Source: MED-G116 sp038107835
Lineage (GTDB): Bacteria; Pseudomonadota; Alphaproteobacteria; Puniceispirillales; Puniceispirillaceae
Reading direction: 5' to 3'
DNA: 64,000 nucleotides
Assembly: GCA_038107835.1 (NCBI GenBank)
Contig: JAYNHH010000008.1
Coordinates: forward strand, 1 to 64,000
How positions within the stretch are numbered: position 1 is the stretch's first letter; every line of letters starts with the position of its first letter. Below are positions 6,620 to 14,335 of the stretch, piece by piece. The notes beneath the pieces were generated by a model. It saw only the letters and a list, made by a program, of their open reading frames with translations, ran no database searches and was not told the origin of the DNA. The translations under genes and the position numbers were made by a program.

Positions 6620-7566
6620 GTGGCCACAGGGTCATCGCCCTGTGTGCGGTTGGTCTGGCTGGTCTGGTTGGCCTCTATCTCTGGCAGGCAGCTGCCATCA
6701 ATTTTGCCTGGTCGGAATATCTGGTGACGGTTCAGGCGTTCCAGCGGGATTTGCATCGCGGCCTCTCCGACGCCTTGCGCGCGATTGAGGCCGAGGGGTT
6801 TGGCGCGTCATCAATGCTGGTGGCGCTCAGTTTTTTCTATGGCGTGTTTCATGCGGCTGGTCCCGGGCATGGCAAGATCGTGATCTCGACCTATCTGCTT
6901 TCGCATGAAAGCCAGCTGCGCCGTGGGGTCGTCCTGTCCTTTGCAGCGGCGATGGTTCAGGGGGTAACGGCGATTGTCATTGTGACCAGTGCTGTCTGGC
7001 TGCTGGATCTGTCGATGCGCCAGACGCGCGGCATGGTCAATGATGTCGAGGTGGTCAGTTTTGCGCTGATTACGCTCGTCGGGCTGCTGATCATCGGCAC
7101 TCGCCTGTGGCGTCTGCGCAAATCACCCGTGACCGCAACAGCCACCGACCATCATCACCATGCGGGCGCCGCCTGTGATCATTCGCATGGGCCAGGCGCT
7201 GGCGATCTTGACGCTGCGCTGTCGCTGCGCACTTTCATCAGCATCATTCTGTCAATTGGCATCCGACCCTGTTCGGGGGCGGTGATTGTCCTGCTTCTTG
7301 CCTATTCACTCGATCTTGGGGTGGCTGGGCTGTTTGCGGTGCTGGCAATGTCGCTTGGCACAGCGCTGACCATCACCCTGCTGGCTGTATTGTCGGTTTA
7401 TCTTGGACAGGCGGCACGTCGGCTGTTGACCCTGTTGCCTGACAGCAGCGCGGCCAGCGCCCGGATCATGGATGTGATCGGGCTTGTTGGCGGAGTGGTC
7501 ATCTTTATTTTCGGACTGCTGCTCCTCAATGCGGCGCTGTTGGCGCCGGCGCATCCATTTCGGTGA
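6610..7566 (+). CDS. NicO/RcnA-type nickel/cobalt (or zinc) exporter
   Basis: Inner-membrane metal transporter, COG2215-like. The 318-residue protein has about six to seven membrane segments, the HAAGPGHGK motif in an early segment, a cytoplasmic His-rich loop (HHHHAGAACDHSH) and the SIGIRPCSGAV motif in the second half. With DUF1007 upstream and zur before that, it probably handles surplus transition metal rather than uptake; the actual metal is inferred. Overlaps the DUF1007 gene by 10 bp. Start ATG 6610; internal ATG 6616 is equally usable. Confidence 0.88.
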   Translation: MPMSGHRVIALCAVGLAGLVGLYLWQAAAINFAWSEYLVTVQAFQRDLHRGLSDALRAIEAEGFGASSMLVALSFFYGVFHAAGPGHGKIVISTYLLSHESQLRRGVVLSFAAAMVQGVTAIVIVTSAVWLLDLSMRQTRGMVNDVEVVSFALITLVGLLIIGTRLWRLRKSPVTATATDHHHHAGAACDHSHGPGAGDLDAALSLRTFISIILSIGIRPCSGAVIVLLLAYSLDLGVAGLFAVLAMSLGTALTITLLAVLSVYLGQAARRLLTLLPDSSAASARIMDVIGLVGGVVIFIFGLLLLNAALLAPAHPFR

Positions 7567-7612
7567 CACCATCCGCCGGCGCCATCCGCCCGCGGGCAAA
7601 GGATAGCGGTTG

Positions 7613-7879
7613 CTAGAACGGCAGAAAGGCCCGGATCAGCGGCAGGAACGCCAGCAATTTCTGCACCAGCCCCATCAGGCTGATGCCAAAGCGTGGCAGC
7701 ACATAAAGGACGATCACCGCGCAGATCACCCCGACCAGCAGAATGGCCAGCAGACCGGGCCGTTGTCGGCCTTCCGACCGGTCGCCCTGCGGCGCGCCAG
7801 ATTGTCTTCTGGACAGCAGGCGGGTAACCAGAAAGGCAGCGCCGGCAGCAATTGCGGTGATGAGAATGAGTCTGATCAA
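7613..7879 (-). CDS. small membrane protein, two predicted segments (88 aa)
   Basis: Not recognised. It has an N-terminal hydrophobic segment (LILITAIAAGAAFLV), a polar Gln/Arg-rich linker, and a second hydrophobic segment (LLAILLVGVICAVIVLYVL) followed by an amphipathic tail. It lies 5 bp after another small membrane protein gene, which overlaps the tetR gene by 4 bp, so all three form one leftward unit. Convergent with the NicO gene. Confidence 0.65.
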   Translation of the reverse strand: MIRLILITAIAAGAAFLVTRLLSRRQSGAPQGDRSEGRQRPGLLAILLVGVICAVIVLYVLPRFGISLMGLVQKLLAFLPLIRAFLPF

Positions 7880-7884
7880 GACGA

Positions 7885-8127
7885 CTAACCCTGTCCTTTC
7901 CCATCGCGGGCCGGAATGAAGGAAAGCTGCAGCCAGGAGTTCCGGAAGCCATTGACCACCCAGTTGAGCGCTGTGAGTTTGATCAGGACATAATACCCGA
8001 TCACGCTGATGATGAAAGTCAGAATGATCGTCATCCCAATCACCACCAGACAGCCAGGCAGCATCGCCACTGACCGAAGCAGATCAGGCCCGTGATGACG
8101 TTTTTCATCGCGGTTCATATCAATCAT
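7885..8127 (-). CDS. small membrane protein, one to two segments (80 aa)
   Basis: Not recognised. A charged His/Asp/Arg-rich start is followed by a long hydrophobic region (about residues 20-55). The ATG overlaps the tetR stop in an ATGA arrangement, so it is almost certainly translated from the same message as the regulator and may be part of its regulon. A start three codons downstream (MNRDEK) is possible. Confidence 0.65.
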   Translation of the reverse strand: MIDMNRDEKRHHGPDLLRSVAMLPGCLVVIGMTIILTFIISVIGYYVLIKLTALNWVVNGFRNSWLQLSFIPARDGKGQG

Positions 8128-8726
8128 AATCTCTGATTTGTGGTGAACAGGGGCGAGAGTGCAAGGCTGGTAAAATGGTAAATTCTGTCAAACGCTTCTC
8201 CACGTGCCTTGAGCGTGAGGGCGTTGCTGATCTGGTTGTCGATATAGGCGGCGGTCAACGATACATCACTATCGGGCGCAATCTCGCCGCGGTGTCTGGC
8301 GCGGGTCACAAACCCTTCCAGCGCGGCGAGCTGCGCCGTCTTGCAATGCTCAAAGCGCACCTTTGCCTGTGGCCCGATACCTTCCGGCGCATCCCGCATT
8401 TTCACCAGCATGCAGCCACACGGCGTCTGCGGATCGTCCCTGTCAAGGATATGGGTGATGATGGCATCGAGGCTGGCCGCGCTTGGCTGATCATCGGCGA
8501 GCGTGGCGATGAGCGGGCGTGCGAATGTATCAAAATAGCAGCTGATGGCCCGCGCCATAAGCTCATCCTCACTGCCGAACTCGCGATAGAATGAGGTTTT
8601 GGCAATCCCGGCCTGTCGGCAGATTTCATTCAGCGAGACCCCACTCAGCCCCTCGGCCCAATAGAGATTCATTGCCACCTCGACCACATGCTGCTGATCG
8701 ATTTTTTTTGGCCGGCCCCGTGTCAC
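8124..8726 (-). CDS. TetR family transcriptional regulator
   Basis: DNA-binding repressor. Residues 1-55 carry the TetR helix-turn-helix (GVSLNEICRQAGIAKTSFYREF). The C-terminal domain (CGCMLVKMRDAP) resembles the YcdC/AcuR-like TetR branch that controls oxidoreductases acting on small reactive compounds. It is divergent from a dehydratase/reductase gene at 8902. Inverted copies of a TTTTATAC-containing site lie between them and could be its operator. 200 residues, normal length. Confidence 0.9.
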   Translation of the reverse strand: MTRGRPKKIDQQHVVEVAMNLYWAEGLSGVSLNEICRQAGIAKTSFYREFGSEDELMARAISCYFDTFARPLIATLADDQPSAASLDAIITHILDRDDPQTPCGCMLVKMRDAPEGIGPQAKVRFEHCKTAQLAALEGFVTRARHRGEIAPDSDVSLTAAYIDNQISNALTLKARGEAFDRIYHFTSLALSPLFTTNQRL

Positions 8727-8745
8727 GTCGTGATGTCCTGTAAAA

Positions 8746-8826
8746 TTTTATACCAGACGGTTTTTTTTATTGACCGCTCCTGTAATTCCTGCGTATCACA
8801 TCGTTAATTTACCGGCCAGTATAAAA
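8746..8826. promoter_or_regulatory. candidate TetR operator pair in the divergent region
   Basis: TTTTATACCAGACGG at 8746-8760 recurs as an inverted, 12-of-15 match at 8812-8826 (TTTTATACTGGCCGG on the minus strand). The two copies flank the space between the tetR start (8726) and the reductase start (8902). The symmetric placement suggests binding of the adjacent repressor, but this is inference from sequence symmetry only. Confidence 0.4.
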
Positions 8827-8901
8827 ATCTGGCCACTCTGGGATTTGATGGCCGGGATCCGGTGGTCACGCTGGCCAGCCATTCAGGAAAGTGAGTTACA
8901 G

Positions 8902-9912
8902 ATGCAGCAGGTTTTGTTAACGGGAATTTCGGGTTACATCGGGCTGCATTGTGCCCGCGAATTGCTGGCGGCGGGCTTTGCCGTCCGCGGCACGGTACGC
9001 AATGCCGCCAAGCAGCAGGAAGTGCTGGACAGCTTTGCCACGGCGTCACTCGATACCGCCAATCTGACTTTCCATATTGCCGATTTGACGTCTGATGATG
9101 GCTGGCAGGATGCGGCGACAGGTTGTGACTATGTCATGCACACCGCCTCACCATTCACCATTGCCAACCCGAAATCTGAGGCCGAGATGCTGGCGCCGGC
9201 GGTTGACGGCACCTTGCGTGTGATGCGTGCGGCGCAGGCTGCCGGGGTCAGGCGGATTGTCCTCACCAGCTCCATCGTGGCGATGATGGGCAGCATGAAA
9301 ACCGGCACCTTCACGCCGGATGACTGGACCGATGTCACGGCAAAGGATGTCAGCACCTATATGAAGAGCAAGACGCTCGCCGAGAAGGCTGCCTGGGATT
9401 TTGTTGGCGGGCAGGGGGCTGATGCCAGCATCGAGATGGTGACGATTCATCCGGGCGGTGTTTTTGGCCCGCCGCTTGCTGGTAATATTTCCGGCCAGTC
9501 GCTCGCCGTGATTGACCAGATGCTCCGTGGCAAACAGCCGGTGGTTCCCAATGTTGCCATTCCGATGGTTGATGTGCGCGATGTCGCGCTGCTGCATGTG
9601 CAGGCGCTGACCAAGGCGGAGGCCGCCGGCCATCGCATCATCGCAGCCGATGCCACACCGCGCAGCTTTGCCGATGGGGCGCAGGTGCTGAAGGATGCCG
9701 GTTACAAGGGGCCAAGTACCCGAATTGCACCGGATTTTCTGATCCGGCTGATGGCGCTGTTTGACCGCGAGGCGAAGGGAATGCTGGCGTTGTTGGGAAT
9801 GCATCTGGCGGCTGACAATACCACCACGCGCGAGATGTTCGGCTGGACCCCGATGGCCTTCGAGGAGTCAATCCGCGACTCCGCCGCCGCTGTGAAACGG
9901 GCCTCGGCCTGA
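8902..9912 (+). CDS. NAD(P)-dependent reductase, dihydroflavonol-4-reductase-like
   Basis: Extended short-chain dehydrogenase (336 aa). The N-terminus has the nucleotide motif TGISGYIGLH. VMHTASPF, VLTSS and the catalytic Y-x3-K (YMKSK) follow, then IHPGGVFGP, typical of DFR/aldehyde reductase enzymes that reduce ketones or aldehydes with NADPH. ATG 8902 is chosen because AGGAAAGTG lies just before it and the Rossmann fold starts at once; the frame is open further upstream without a ribosome site. Divergent from tetR, hence probably repressed by it and induced by a carbonyl compound. Confidence 0.85.
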   Translation: MQQVLLTGISGYIGLHCARELLAAGFAVRGTVRNAAKQQEVLDSFATASLDTANLTFHIADLTSDDGWQDAATGCDYVMHTASPFTIANPKSEAEMLAPAVDGTLRVMRAAQAAGVRRIVLTSSIVAMMGSMKTGTFTPDDWTDVTAKDVSTYMKSKTLAEKAAWDFVGGQGADASIEMVTIHPGGVFGPPLAGNISGQSLAVIDQMLRGKQPVVPNVAIPMVDVRDVALLHVQALTKAEAAGHRIIAADATPRSFADGAQVLKDAGYKGPSTRIAPDFLIRLMALFDREAKGMLALLGMHLAADNTTTREMFGWTPMAFEESIRDSAAAVKRASA

Positions 9913-9941
9913 CCAGCCCCTGTGGAGGGTGGGGGCAGCCC

Positions 9942-10880
9942 CTACCGCCCGCGAGAGGTGAGCCAGCCTTCGGCACCGGTTTTCACAAAGCTGCCACTGT
10001 TCAGTTCGCGGAACGCCTCCTGCAGTTCGGCGCGGGTGTTCATTACGATCGGTCCATGCCAGGCCACCGGCTCGCGCAGCGGCGCACCTGAAATCAGCAG
10101 AAAGCGGACACCAGCCTCGCCGGCCTGCACCTCAACCTCGTCGCCATCGCCGAACAGCACCAGCGTGCGGTTGCCCGACTGGTCGCGGATTTTCATCTCC
10201 TCGCCGGCAAATTCCTTTTCCACATTAACGCCGAATGGTGCCGCCGCATTGCCAAAGCTGGCGCTGCCCTCAAACACATAGGCAAAGCCCTGGCGGCGCG
10301 TGTCGAAGGGAAAGCGTTTGCGGACATTCGCCGGCAGTGTGATATCGAGATAGGCGGGGTCGGTGTCAATGCCGTCAACCGGGCCGCGATAGCCACGGTA
10401 ATCGCCGGCGATCACCCGGATATGCGTGCCGTCATCATCGGTCAGGCTGGCGATATCCCCTGATTTGACATCCTGATAGCGCGGCGTACACATCTTCTGG
10501 TCACGCGGCAGGTTGGCCCAGAGCTGAAAGCCATGCATCTGGCCGGCGGCGTTGCCGGTTGGCATTTCCTGATGGATGATCCCGGAACCGGCGGTCATCC
10601 ATTGTACGTCGCCGTCGCCAAGCGTTCCCTTGTTGCCAAGCGAATCCGCATGTTCGACGCTGCCCTTGAGAACATAGGTGATCGTCTCAATGCCGCGATG
10701 CGGGTGCCAGGGAAAGCCTTTGGCATAGGCTGCCGGGTCGTCATTGCGGAAATCATCCATCATCAAAAACGGGTCGAACGGTTCGGTCTCGCCAAAACCG
10801 AAAACACGGTGCAGATGCACGCCGGCCCCCTCCATCGTCGGGGTGGCAAGGCTGCTGGTGGTAACAGGACGGATTGACAT
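9942..10880 (-). CDS. pirin family protein (bicupin)
   Basis: Pirins are iron-binding cupins, some with quercetinase activity. The metal site is visible: HPHRG (near residue 60), then H in VEHAD and GIIHQE. The second cupin (FAYVFEGSASFG, VLFGDGDEVEV) matches the pirin C-terminal domain. ATG 10880 is chosen because AAAGGAG precedes it at good spacing. 312 residues, slightly longer than the usual 230-290. Convergent with the reductase gene; a small gene may lie upstream in the same direction. Confidence 0.93.
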   Translation of the reverse strand: MSIRPVTTSSLATPTMEGAGVHLHRVFGFGETEPFDPFLMMDDFRNDDPAAYAKGFPWHPHRGIETITYVLKGSVEHADSLGNKGTLGDGDVQWMTAGSGIIHQEMPTGNAAGQMHGFQLWANLPRDQKMCTPRYQDVKSGDIASLTDDDGTHIRVIAGDYRGYRGPVDGIDTDPAYLDITLPANVRKRFPFDTRRQGFAYVFEGSASFGNAAAPFGVNVEKEFAGEEMKIRDQSGNRTLVLFGDGDEVEVQAGEAGVRFLLISGAPLREPVAWHGPIVMNTRAELQEAFRELNSGSFVKTGAEGWLTSRGR

Positions 10881-10964
10881 GCGGCTGACTCCTTTCTTCG
10901 TCTCCACCAGATGGTTGGCATCACCGGCAAACGCAACCCCGTACAGGTCTGCCATTTCGCCTTT

Positions 10965-11159
10965 TCAACGGGACAGATCATCCGGGCCAAAGTCGGACAG
11001 GCTGGTATGGCCACAGGCTCTGGCACGCACCTGCATCAACTCCACGCTCGTACCAAGGAAGCGCGCCAGCCGGTTGGCCCCGACCTGAACTTCCAGCCGT
11101 TCGTGCAAGTCCGGTTTCTGGGTGGCGATGTCGACGGGGCAGTTGCTGGAACTGCACAT
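10965..11159 (-). CDS. possible small hypothetical protein (64 aa)
   Basis: Unrecognised. Codon third positions are G+C-rich as in neighbouring genes, and the frame stays open upstream of the ATG, so the true start may be further 5' (non-ATG). The product has a CSSSNC start and a helical part (RLARFLGTSVELMQVRARACGH). It lies in the same direction as the pirin gene, 84 bp upstream. An overlapping plus-strand frame (10911-11249) is an alternative reading with no better support. Confidence 0.3.
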   Translation of the reverse strand: MCSSSNCPVDIATQKPDLHERLEVQVGANRLARFLGTSVELMQVRARACGHTSLSDFGPDDLSR

Positions 11160-11572
11160 CCGGGCAGCGATACAGCCGATGCCCCCCGGATGATCTGCGC
11201 CATTTGCCGTGTGTCCTTTACACCAATGCGGCGACCGGATCGGCGCTGAGTTATCAGGCTCCAGACAGTGGCCAGGCGTCGGTCAATCTGACTCCGGTCT
11301 TCTATACGAACAGCGTCGCCATGCCTGTTGGAAGCACGGTCAGGGCTGTTTTAATGCGATGCAGCGAGGCCGAGGCTGGGCGGCAGTCAGAAAAAATCCA
11401 CGCCGCGGCTCCTTGCCCATTGGTTGTCATTTTGCGGTTGCCGCCGATCATTAACACCGTCATTCTATCTTCATGGCGTTGGGTGGCTGCAAAAATCACC
11501 CCCGCGGTGGCACCCCGCCAATTGGCACATCGCAGGCCCGTCCATAAGACGGCGGCAGGAAAGGGGTAAGTC
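11160..11572. other. no convincing gene
   Basis: Several short frames exist on both strands here, but none has a ribosome site plus a recognisable product. The 3' part must hold the promoter of the oxygenase gene at 11573; no clear -35/-10 pair stood out. Confidence 0.5.
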
Positions 11573-12595
11573 ATGACCAGCAACAATCAGAAAATTCAGG
11601 TTGCGTCTCCGCACTATGCAGAGGCGCGCCGCGTTCCGGTGAGCGAAATTCCCGTGATTGATCTTTCGGGAATCGAGGATGCAGCGCGGCGGGTTGAAAC
11701 CGGCCGGGAGCTCGTCGCCGCAGCAACGCAGATCGGGTTTTTCTACGTGTCCGGGCATGGCATCCCAGCCAGCCTGCGCGAATCGGCGATGCAGGCGAGC
11801 CGTGATTTCTTCAAACTGCCCGAGGATGTGAAGGCTGGCATCACCGTCGACCAGCATCAGCGCGGGTGGATGGCGCAGGGGCTTACAAATCTCGAGGGCG
11901 CGGCAACACATGACGCCAAGGAGGTGTTTTTCTGGGGCCGCGATGTCGATGGGGATGACCCGGATGTTGTCGCCGGCCTGCCGCTGGTTCATCCCAACCA
12001 GTGGCCGGATGCGGCGGCGCCCTACCTGCGTGAGAAAATCACCCCCTACTATCAGGCGGTGATGGCGCTTGGTGTCAGGATACTTGAATGTCTGGCGCTT
12101 GGTCTTGGGGTTGACCCGAAGATTTTCACCTCTGCCTATGACAAGCCACTTGGCCGTGGCCAGCTTGTCTATTATCCGGCGCTCGAACAGGCTGATGTCG
12201 AGGCAGAACGTTTTGGTGCGGCCGCCCACACTGATTTTGGCGTGTTGACAATTCTGCAGCAGGATGATCTTGGTGGGTTGCAGGTGCTGAACAGCGCCGG
12301 TGACTGGATCGAGGCAACGCCGATTGCCGATACTTTCGTGTGCAATATCGGTGATCTGCTGGAACGCTGGACCAATGGACAGCTTGTCTCGACGCGGCAT
12401 CGTGTCATCAACCGGTCGCCAAAGGCGCGTTTTTCCATTCCCATTTTCTGTGATCCGTCGAGCGAGACCATCGTCAACCCCCGCGATTTTGATGTGGAGG
12501 CCGATGCCGAGGCACTGCCACCCGTGGCGGCGGGGGCCTACATCATGGACAAGAATCGCGCCAATTTCAGTCATTACAGTAAACAGGACAGTTGA
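11573..12595 (+). CDS. 2-oxoglutarate/Fe(II) dioxygenase, isopenicillin N synthase-like
   Basis: Soluble non-haem iron oxygenase; substrate unknown. The N-terminal DIOX_N region (IPVIDLSG, GFFYVSGHGI) precedes a double-stranded beta helix with HTD (about residue 219), the distal His in STRHRV (about 276) and the 2-oxoglutarate-binding R-x-S (RFSIP, about 286). At 340 residues it has the length of plant-like and proteobacterial family members. RBS-like AAAGGGG precedes ATG 11573. Monocistronic, followed by two terminator-like hairpins. Confidence 0.92.
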   Translation: MTSNNQKIQVASPHYAEARRVPVSEIPVIDLSGIEDAARRVETGRELVAAATQIGFFYVSGHGIPASLRESAMQASRDFFKLPEDVKAGITVDQHQRGWMAQGLTNLEGAATHDAKEVFFWGRDVDGDDPDVVAGLPLVHPNQWPDAAAPYLREKITPYYQAVMALGVRILECLALGLGVDPKIFTSAYDKPLGRGQLVYYPALEQADVEAERFGAAAHTDFGVLTILQQDDLGGLQVLNSAGDWIEATPIADTFVCNIGDLLERWTNGQLVSTRHRVINRSPKARFSIPIFCDPSSETIVNPRDFDVEADAEALPPVAAGAYIMDKNRANFSHYSKQDS

Positions 12596-12684
12596 AAAGG
12601 CCCGGTTGCAATGGGGGATATGCTGATCAGGAGGCCATTGCGCCCAGCCACCTGATCTGAATCGCCTGATCTGAGTCATTTTTA

Positions 12685-12707
12685 CATGCTGCAAAAATTG
12701 CAGCATG
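12685..12707 (+). terminator. perfect hairpin downstream of the oxygenase gene
   Basis: A 10-bp perfect stem (CATGCTGCAA with TTGCAGCATG) with a 3-nt loop, 90 bp after the stop codon. No T-run follows directly, so termination is probably completed at the stronger hairpin at 12795. A similar hairpin lies beside the other repeat copy at 1751-1769. Confidence 0.55.
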
Positions 12708-12755
12708 ACAAGGCAAAAAAAGCGCTATTTCGACGCAACTTAAATGGGTAAACCT

Positions 12756-12830
12756 TTCTTACCTTTTCTCATGTTTCCTCCGAGATAAGAACCTGGCCCC
12801 CTTCGGTTTCACCGTTGGGGGTCTTTTTTT
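12756..12830 (-). repeat. right copy of the 75-bp inverted repeat
   Basis: The reverse complement of this stretch equals 1626-1700 over all 75 bases. Read on the minus strand it contains GGAGG, a 4-nt spacer and ATG (12772-12774) opening MRKGKKGLPI before a stop, so here any encoded peptide is only 10 residues. Confidence 0.9.
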
Positions 12831-12831
12831 T
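12795..12831 (+). terminator. rho-independent terminator, rightward
   Basis: GGCCCCC pairs with GGGGGTC, with an internal C-G extension and a TTTCA loop, followed by eight T residues. It ends transcription of the oxygenase gene and is identical to the leftward terminator at 1626-1661. Confidence 0.85.
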
Positions 12832-12899
12832 GCCGCTGGCTTGTCTGGCGGCCGCAGTGCCATTAGCTAGGGCGGTACGACCAATCTTGCCTGTCAGGG

Positions 12900-13124
12900 A
12901 TGAAACCGATGTCACATTTCAGCACTCTTGGCGATGAGGCGATCAGCGAGATCATCGAGATGGCGCTCTCTGACCATACCAGCTTTGCCCAGATCGAGGC
13001 ATTGCATGGTCTCAGGGACAAGGAGGTCAAGGCGCTGATGCGCAGGCACCTCAAGCGTGGCAGCTACGAGGCATGGCGGCGGCGGGTACGGGCATTCTCC
13101 GATCGCAGGGCGGTCTATAAATAG
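12900..13124 (+). CDS. DUF2805 / TIGR03643-type small protein (74 aa)
   Basis: Recognised from the pattern EIIEMAL-SDHTSFAQIE, LRDKEVKALMRRHLK and the terminal WRRRVR motif, all characteristic of the DUF2805 family of small soluble proteins of unknown function, possibly helix-turn-helix-like. I recall these often near photolyase genes and DUF2256 proteins in proteobacteria; a photolyase lies about 7 kb downstream. ATG 12909 (MSHFST) has AGGGA at good spacing and may be the true start. Monocistronic. Confidence 0.8.
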   Translation: MKPMSHFSTLGDEAISEIIEMALSDHTSFAQIEALHGLRDKEVKALMRRHLKRGSYEAWRRRVRAFSDRRAVYK

Positions 13125-13193
13125 GGATCATTCTGTGGTTGGGCGCGGCGGTCGCGGACCTGTTGGCTGCCGCATCATCCCGCTATGGCCATC

Positions 13194-13829
13194 CTAGCCA
13201 GCGACGAGCTGTGTGATCAGCAGGCTGATGCCGGTCAGCATCAACAAACTGCCAAGCGCCCGGTCGAACAGATGCAGGCGTGCCGCCATCACCGCGTGCA
13301 GCCGATGCCCGCTGAGCGCAATGACGATGACAATATAGGTAACAACATCAATCACCCCTGCGAGTGTGGCCATGCCGATATGCAGGCCGAGCGACTGGCC
13401 CTCGGCAAAGAACTGGCTGAACAGCGAGGCGAAGAAGGCGGCAATTTTTGGGTTGAAGGCGGCGATCGCAAAACCGCTCAGAAAATTGCCGGTCATGCCG
13501 CTTTGCGCCGTCGCCATTGCCGGCTCGTCTTTTGGGCGAAACGAGGTGAGGAGCAGGCGCCCGCCAAGCCAGACCAGCAGACCGGCTCCGGCAAGCTGCA
13601 GGGCAAAAAACAGTGTGGCATGATGGGTGATGATGAAGAACAGGCTGGTCGCCGCAACAAAGGCATAGAGAAAAATGCCAAGGCCATGGCCGAATGCCGC
13701 TGCCAGCCCGCCAGCGCGCCCTCCGGTCTGGGTGGCGGACAGGATGACCGCGAGGCTCGGCCCCGGAGATGCCGCGCCAAGAATGCAGACAAATGTGAGG
13801 GACAGCCAGTCAGAAACGCTCATGGCCAC
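13194..13829 (-). CDS. LysE/RhtB family amino acid exporter
   Basis: Inner-membrane exporter of amino acids or derivatives. 211 residues with about six hydrophobic segments and the family motif GAASPGPSLAVIL near the N-terminus; LSGFAIAAFNPKIAAFF matches the conserved NPK segment. Substrate cannot be told. Convergent with the DUF2805 gene. ATG 13829 or the next Met two codons later are both usable. Confidence 0.9.
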   Translation of the reverse strand: MAMSVSDWLSLTFVCILGAASPGPSLAVILSATQTGGRAGGLAAAFGHGLGIFLYAFVAATSLFFIITHHATLFFALQLAGAGLLVWLGGRLLLTSFRPKDEPAMATAQSGMTGNFLSGFAIAAFNPKIAAFFASLFSQFFAEGQSLGLHIGMATLAGVIDVVTYIVIVIALSGHRLHAVMAARLHLFDRALGSLLMLTGISLLITQLVAG

Positions 13830-14010
13830 ACCCTAACCCAGATCAGATCGGTGAACATCCTCTTTTTAAAGGGGTGTGTCGGTGCCCGCCATGTGGTGGG
13901 GCGCGACGGCATGTGTCTGAAAAGTCTTTTGCCCAAAACTGACTCGACGCTGCCACTTTTTTCTGTAATCGTTCAGATATAAAAATAAGCGTTGAATGGG
14001 GGACAAAAAA

Positions 14011-14214
14011 ATGGATGATAAAATCTACGCCTCGATGCGCATGACAGAATCCATCACGCAGCAGGACACCTCGTTTGAGCAGGTCCGCTTTACCAATGCC
14101 ATATCATCGACCAGCCGCCGTCGGTCGCGTTTCAACCTGCGTCTGGTGATGCTGGTGCCGGCCATTGCCATCGGCCTGCTGCTTCTTTCGGCCTGTCAGC
14201 AGGCAGGCTATTAG
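14011..14214 (+). CDS. small protein with C-terminal hydrophobic segment and lipobox-like LSAC (67 aa)
   Basis: Unrecognised. ATG 14011 follows GGGGGA at ideal spacing, favouring a real gene. A polar, Arg-rich part (SRRRSRFNLRL) precedes a hydrophobic segment (MLVPAIAIGLLLLSACQQAGY), which ends in LSAC, a lipobox match, five residues from the stop. Either this is a tail-anchored small membrane protein, or translation from the internal ATG at 14149 gives a 21-residue lipoprotein precursor like entericidin. No neighbour in the same operon. Confidence 0.5.
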   Translation: MDDKIYASMRMTESITQQDTSFEQVRFTNAISSTSRRRSRFNLRLVMLVPAIAIGLLLLSACQQAGY

Positions 14215-14335
14215 GCAGTGTGCATCCCCCGCTGCATCCATGGCCATATCGTCGCGTGTGGCCTGTCTGGTTATGGTTGGTCGCTGGCCGGCGCCGCGTT
14301 AGGCTTCTTTCCTTTGGACATCAGGGAATGGTGGG

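Noticed and set aside
11471..12706. 411-codon open frame on the minus strand
   Set aside because: Antisense to the 2-oxoglutarate oxygenase gene, with Arg/His-rich composition typical of shadow frames.
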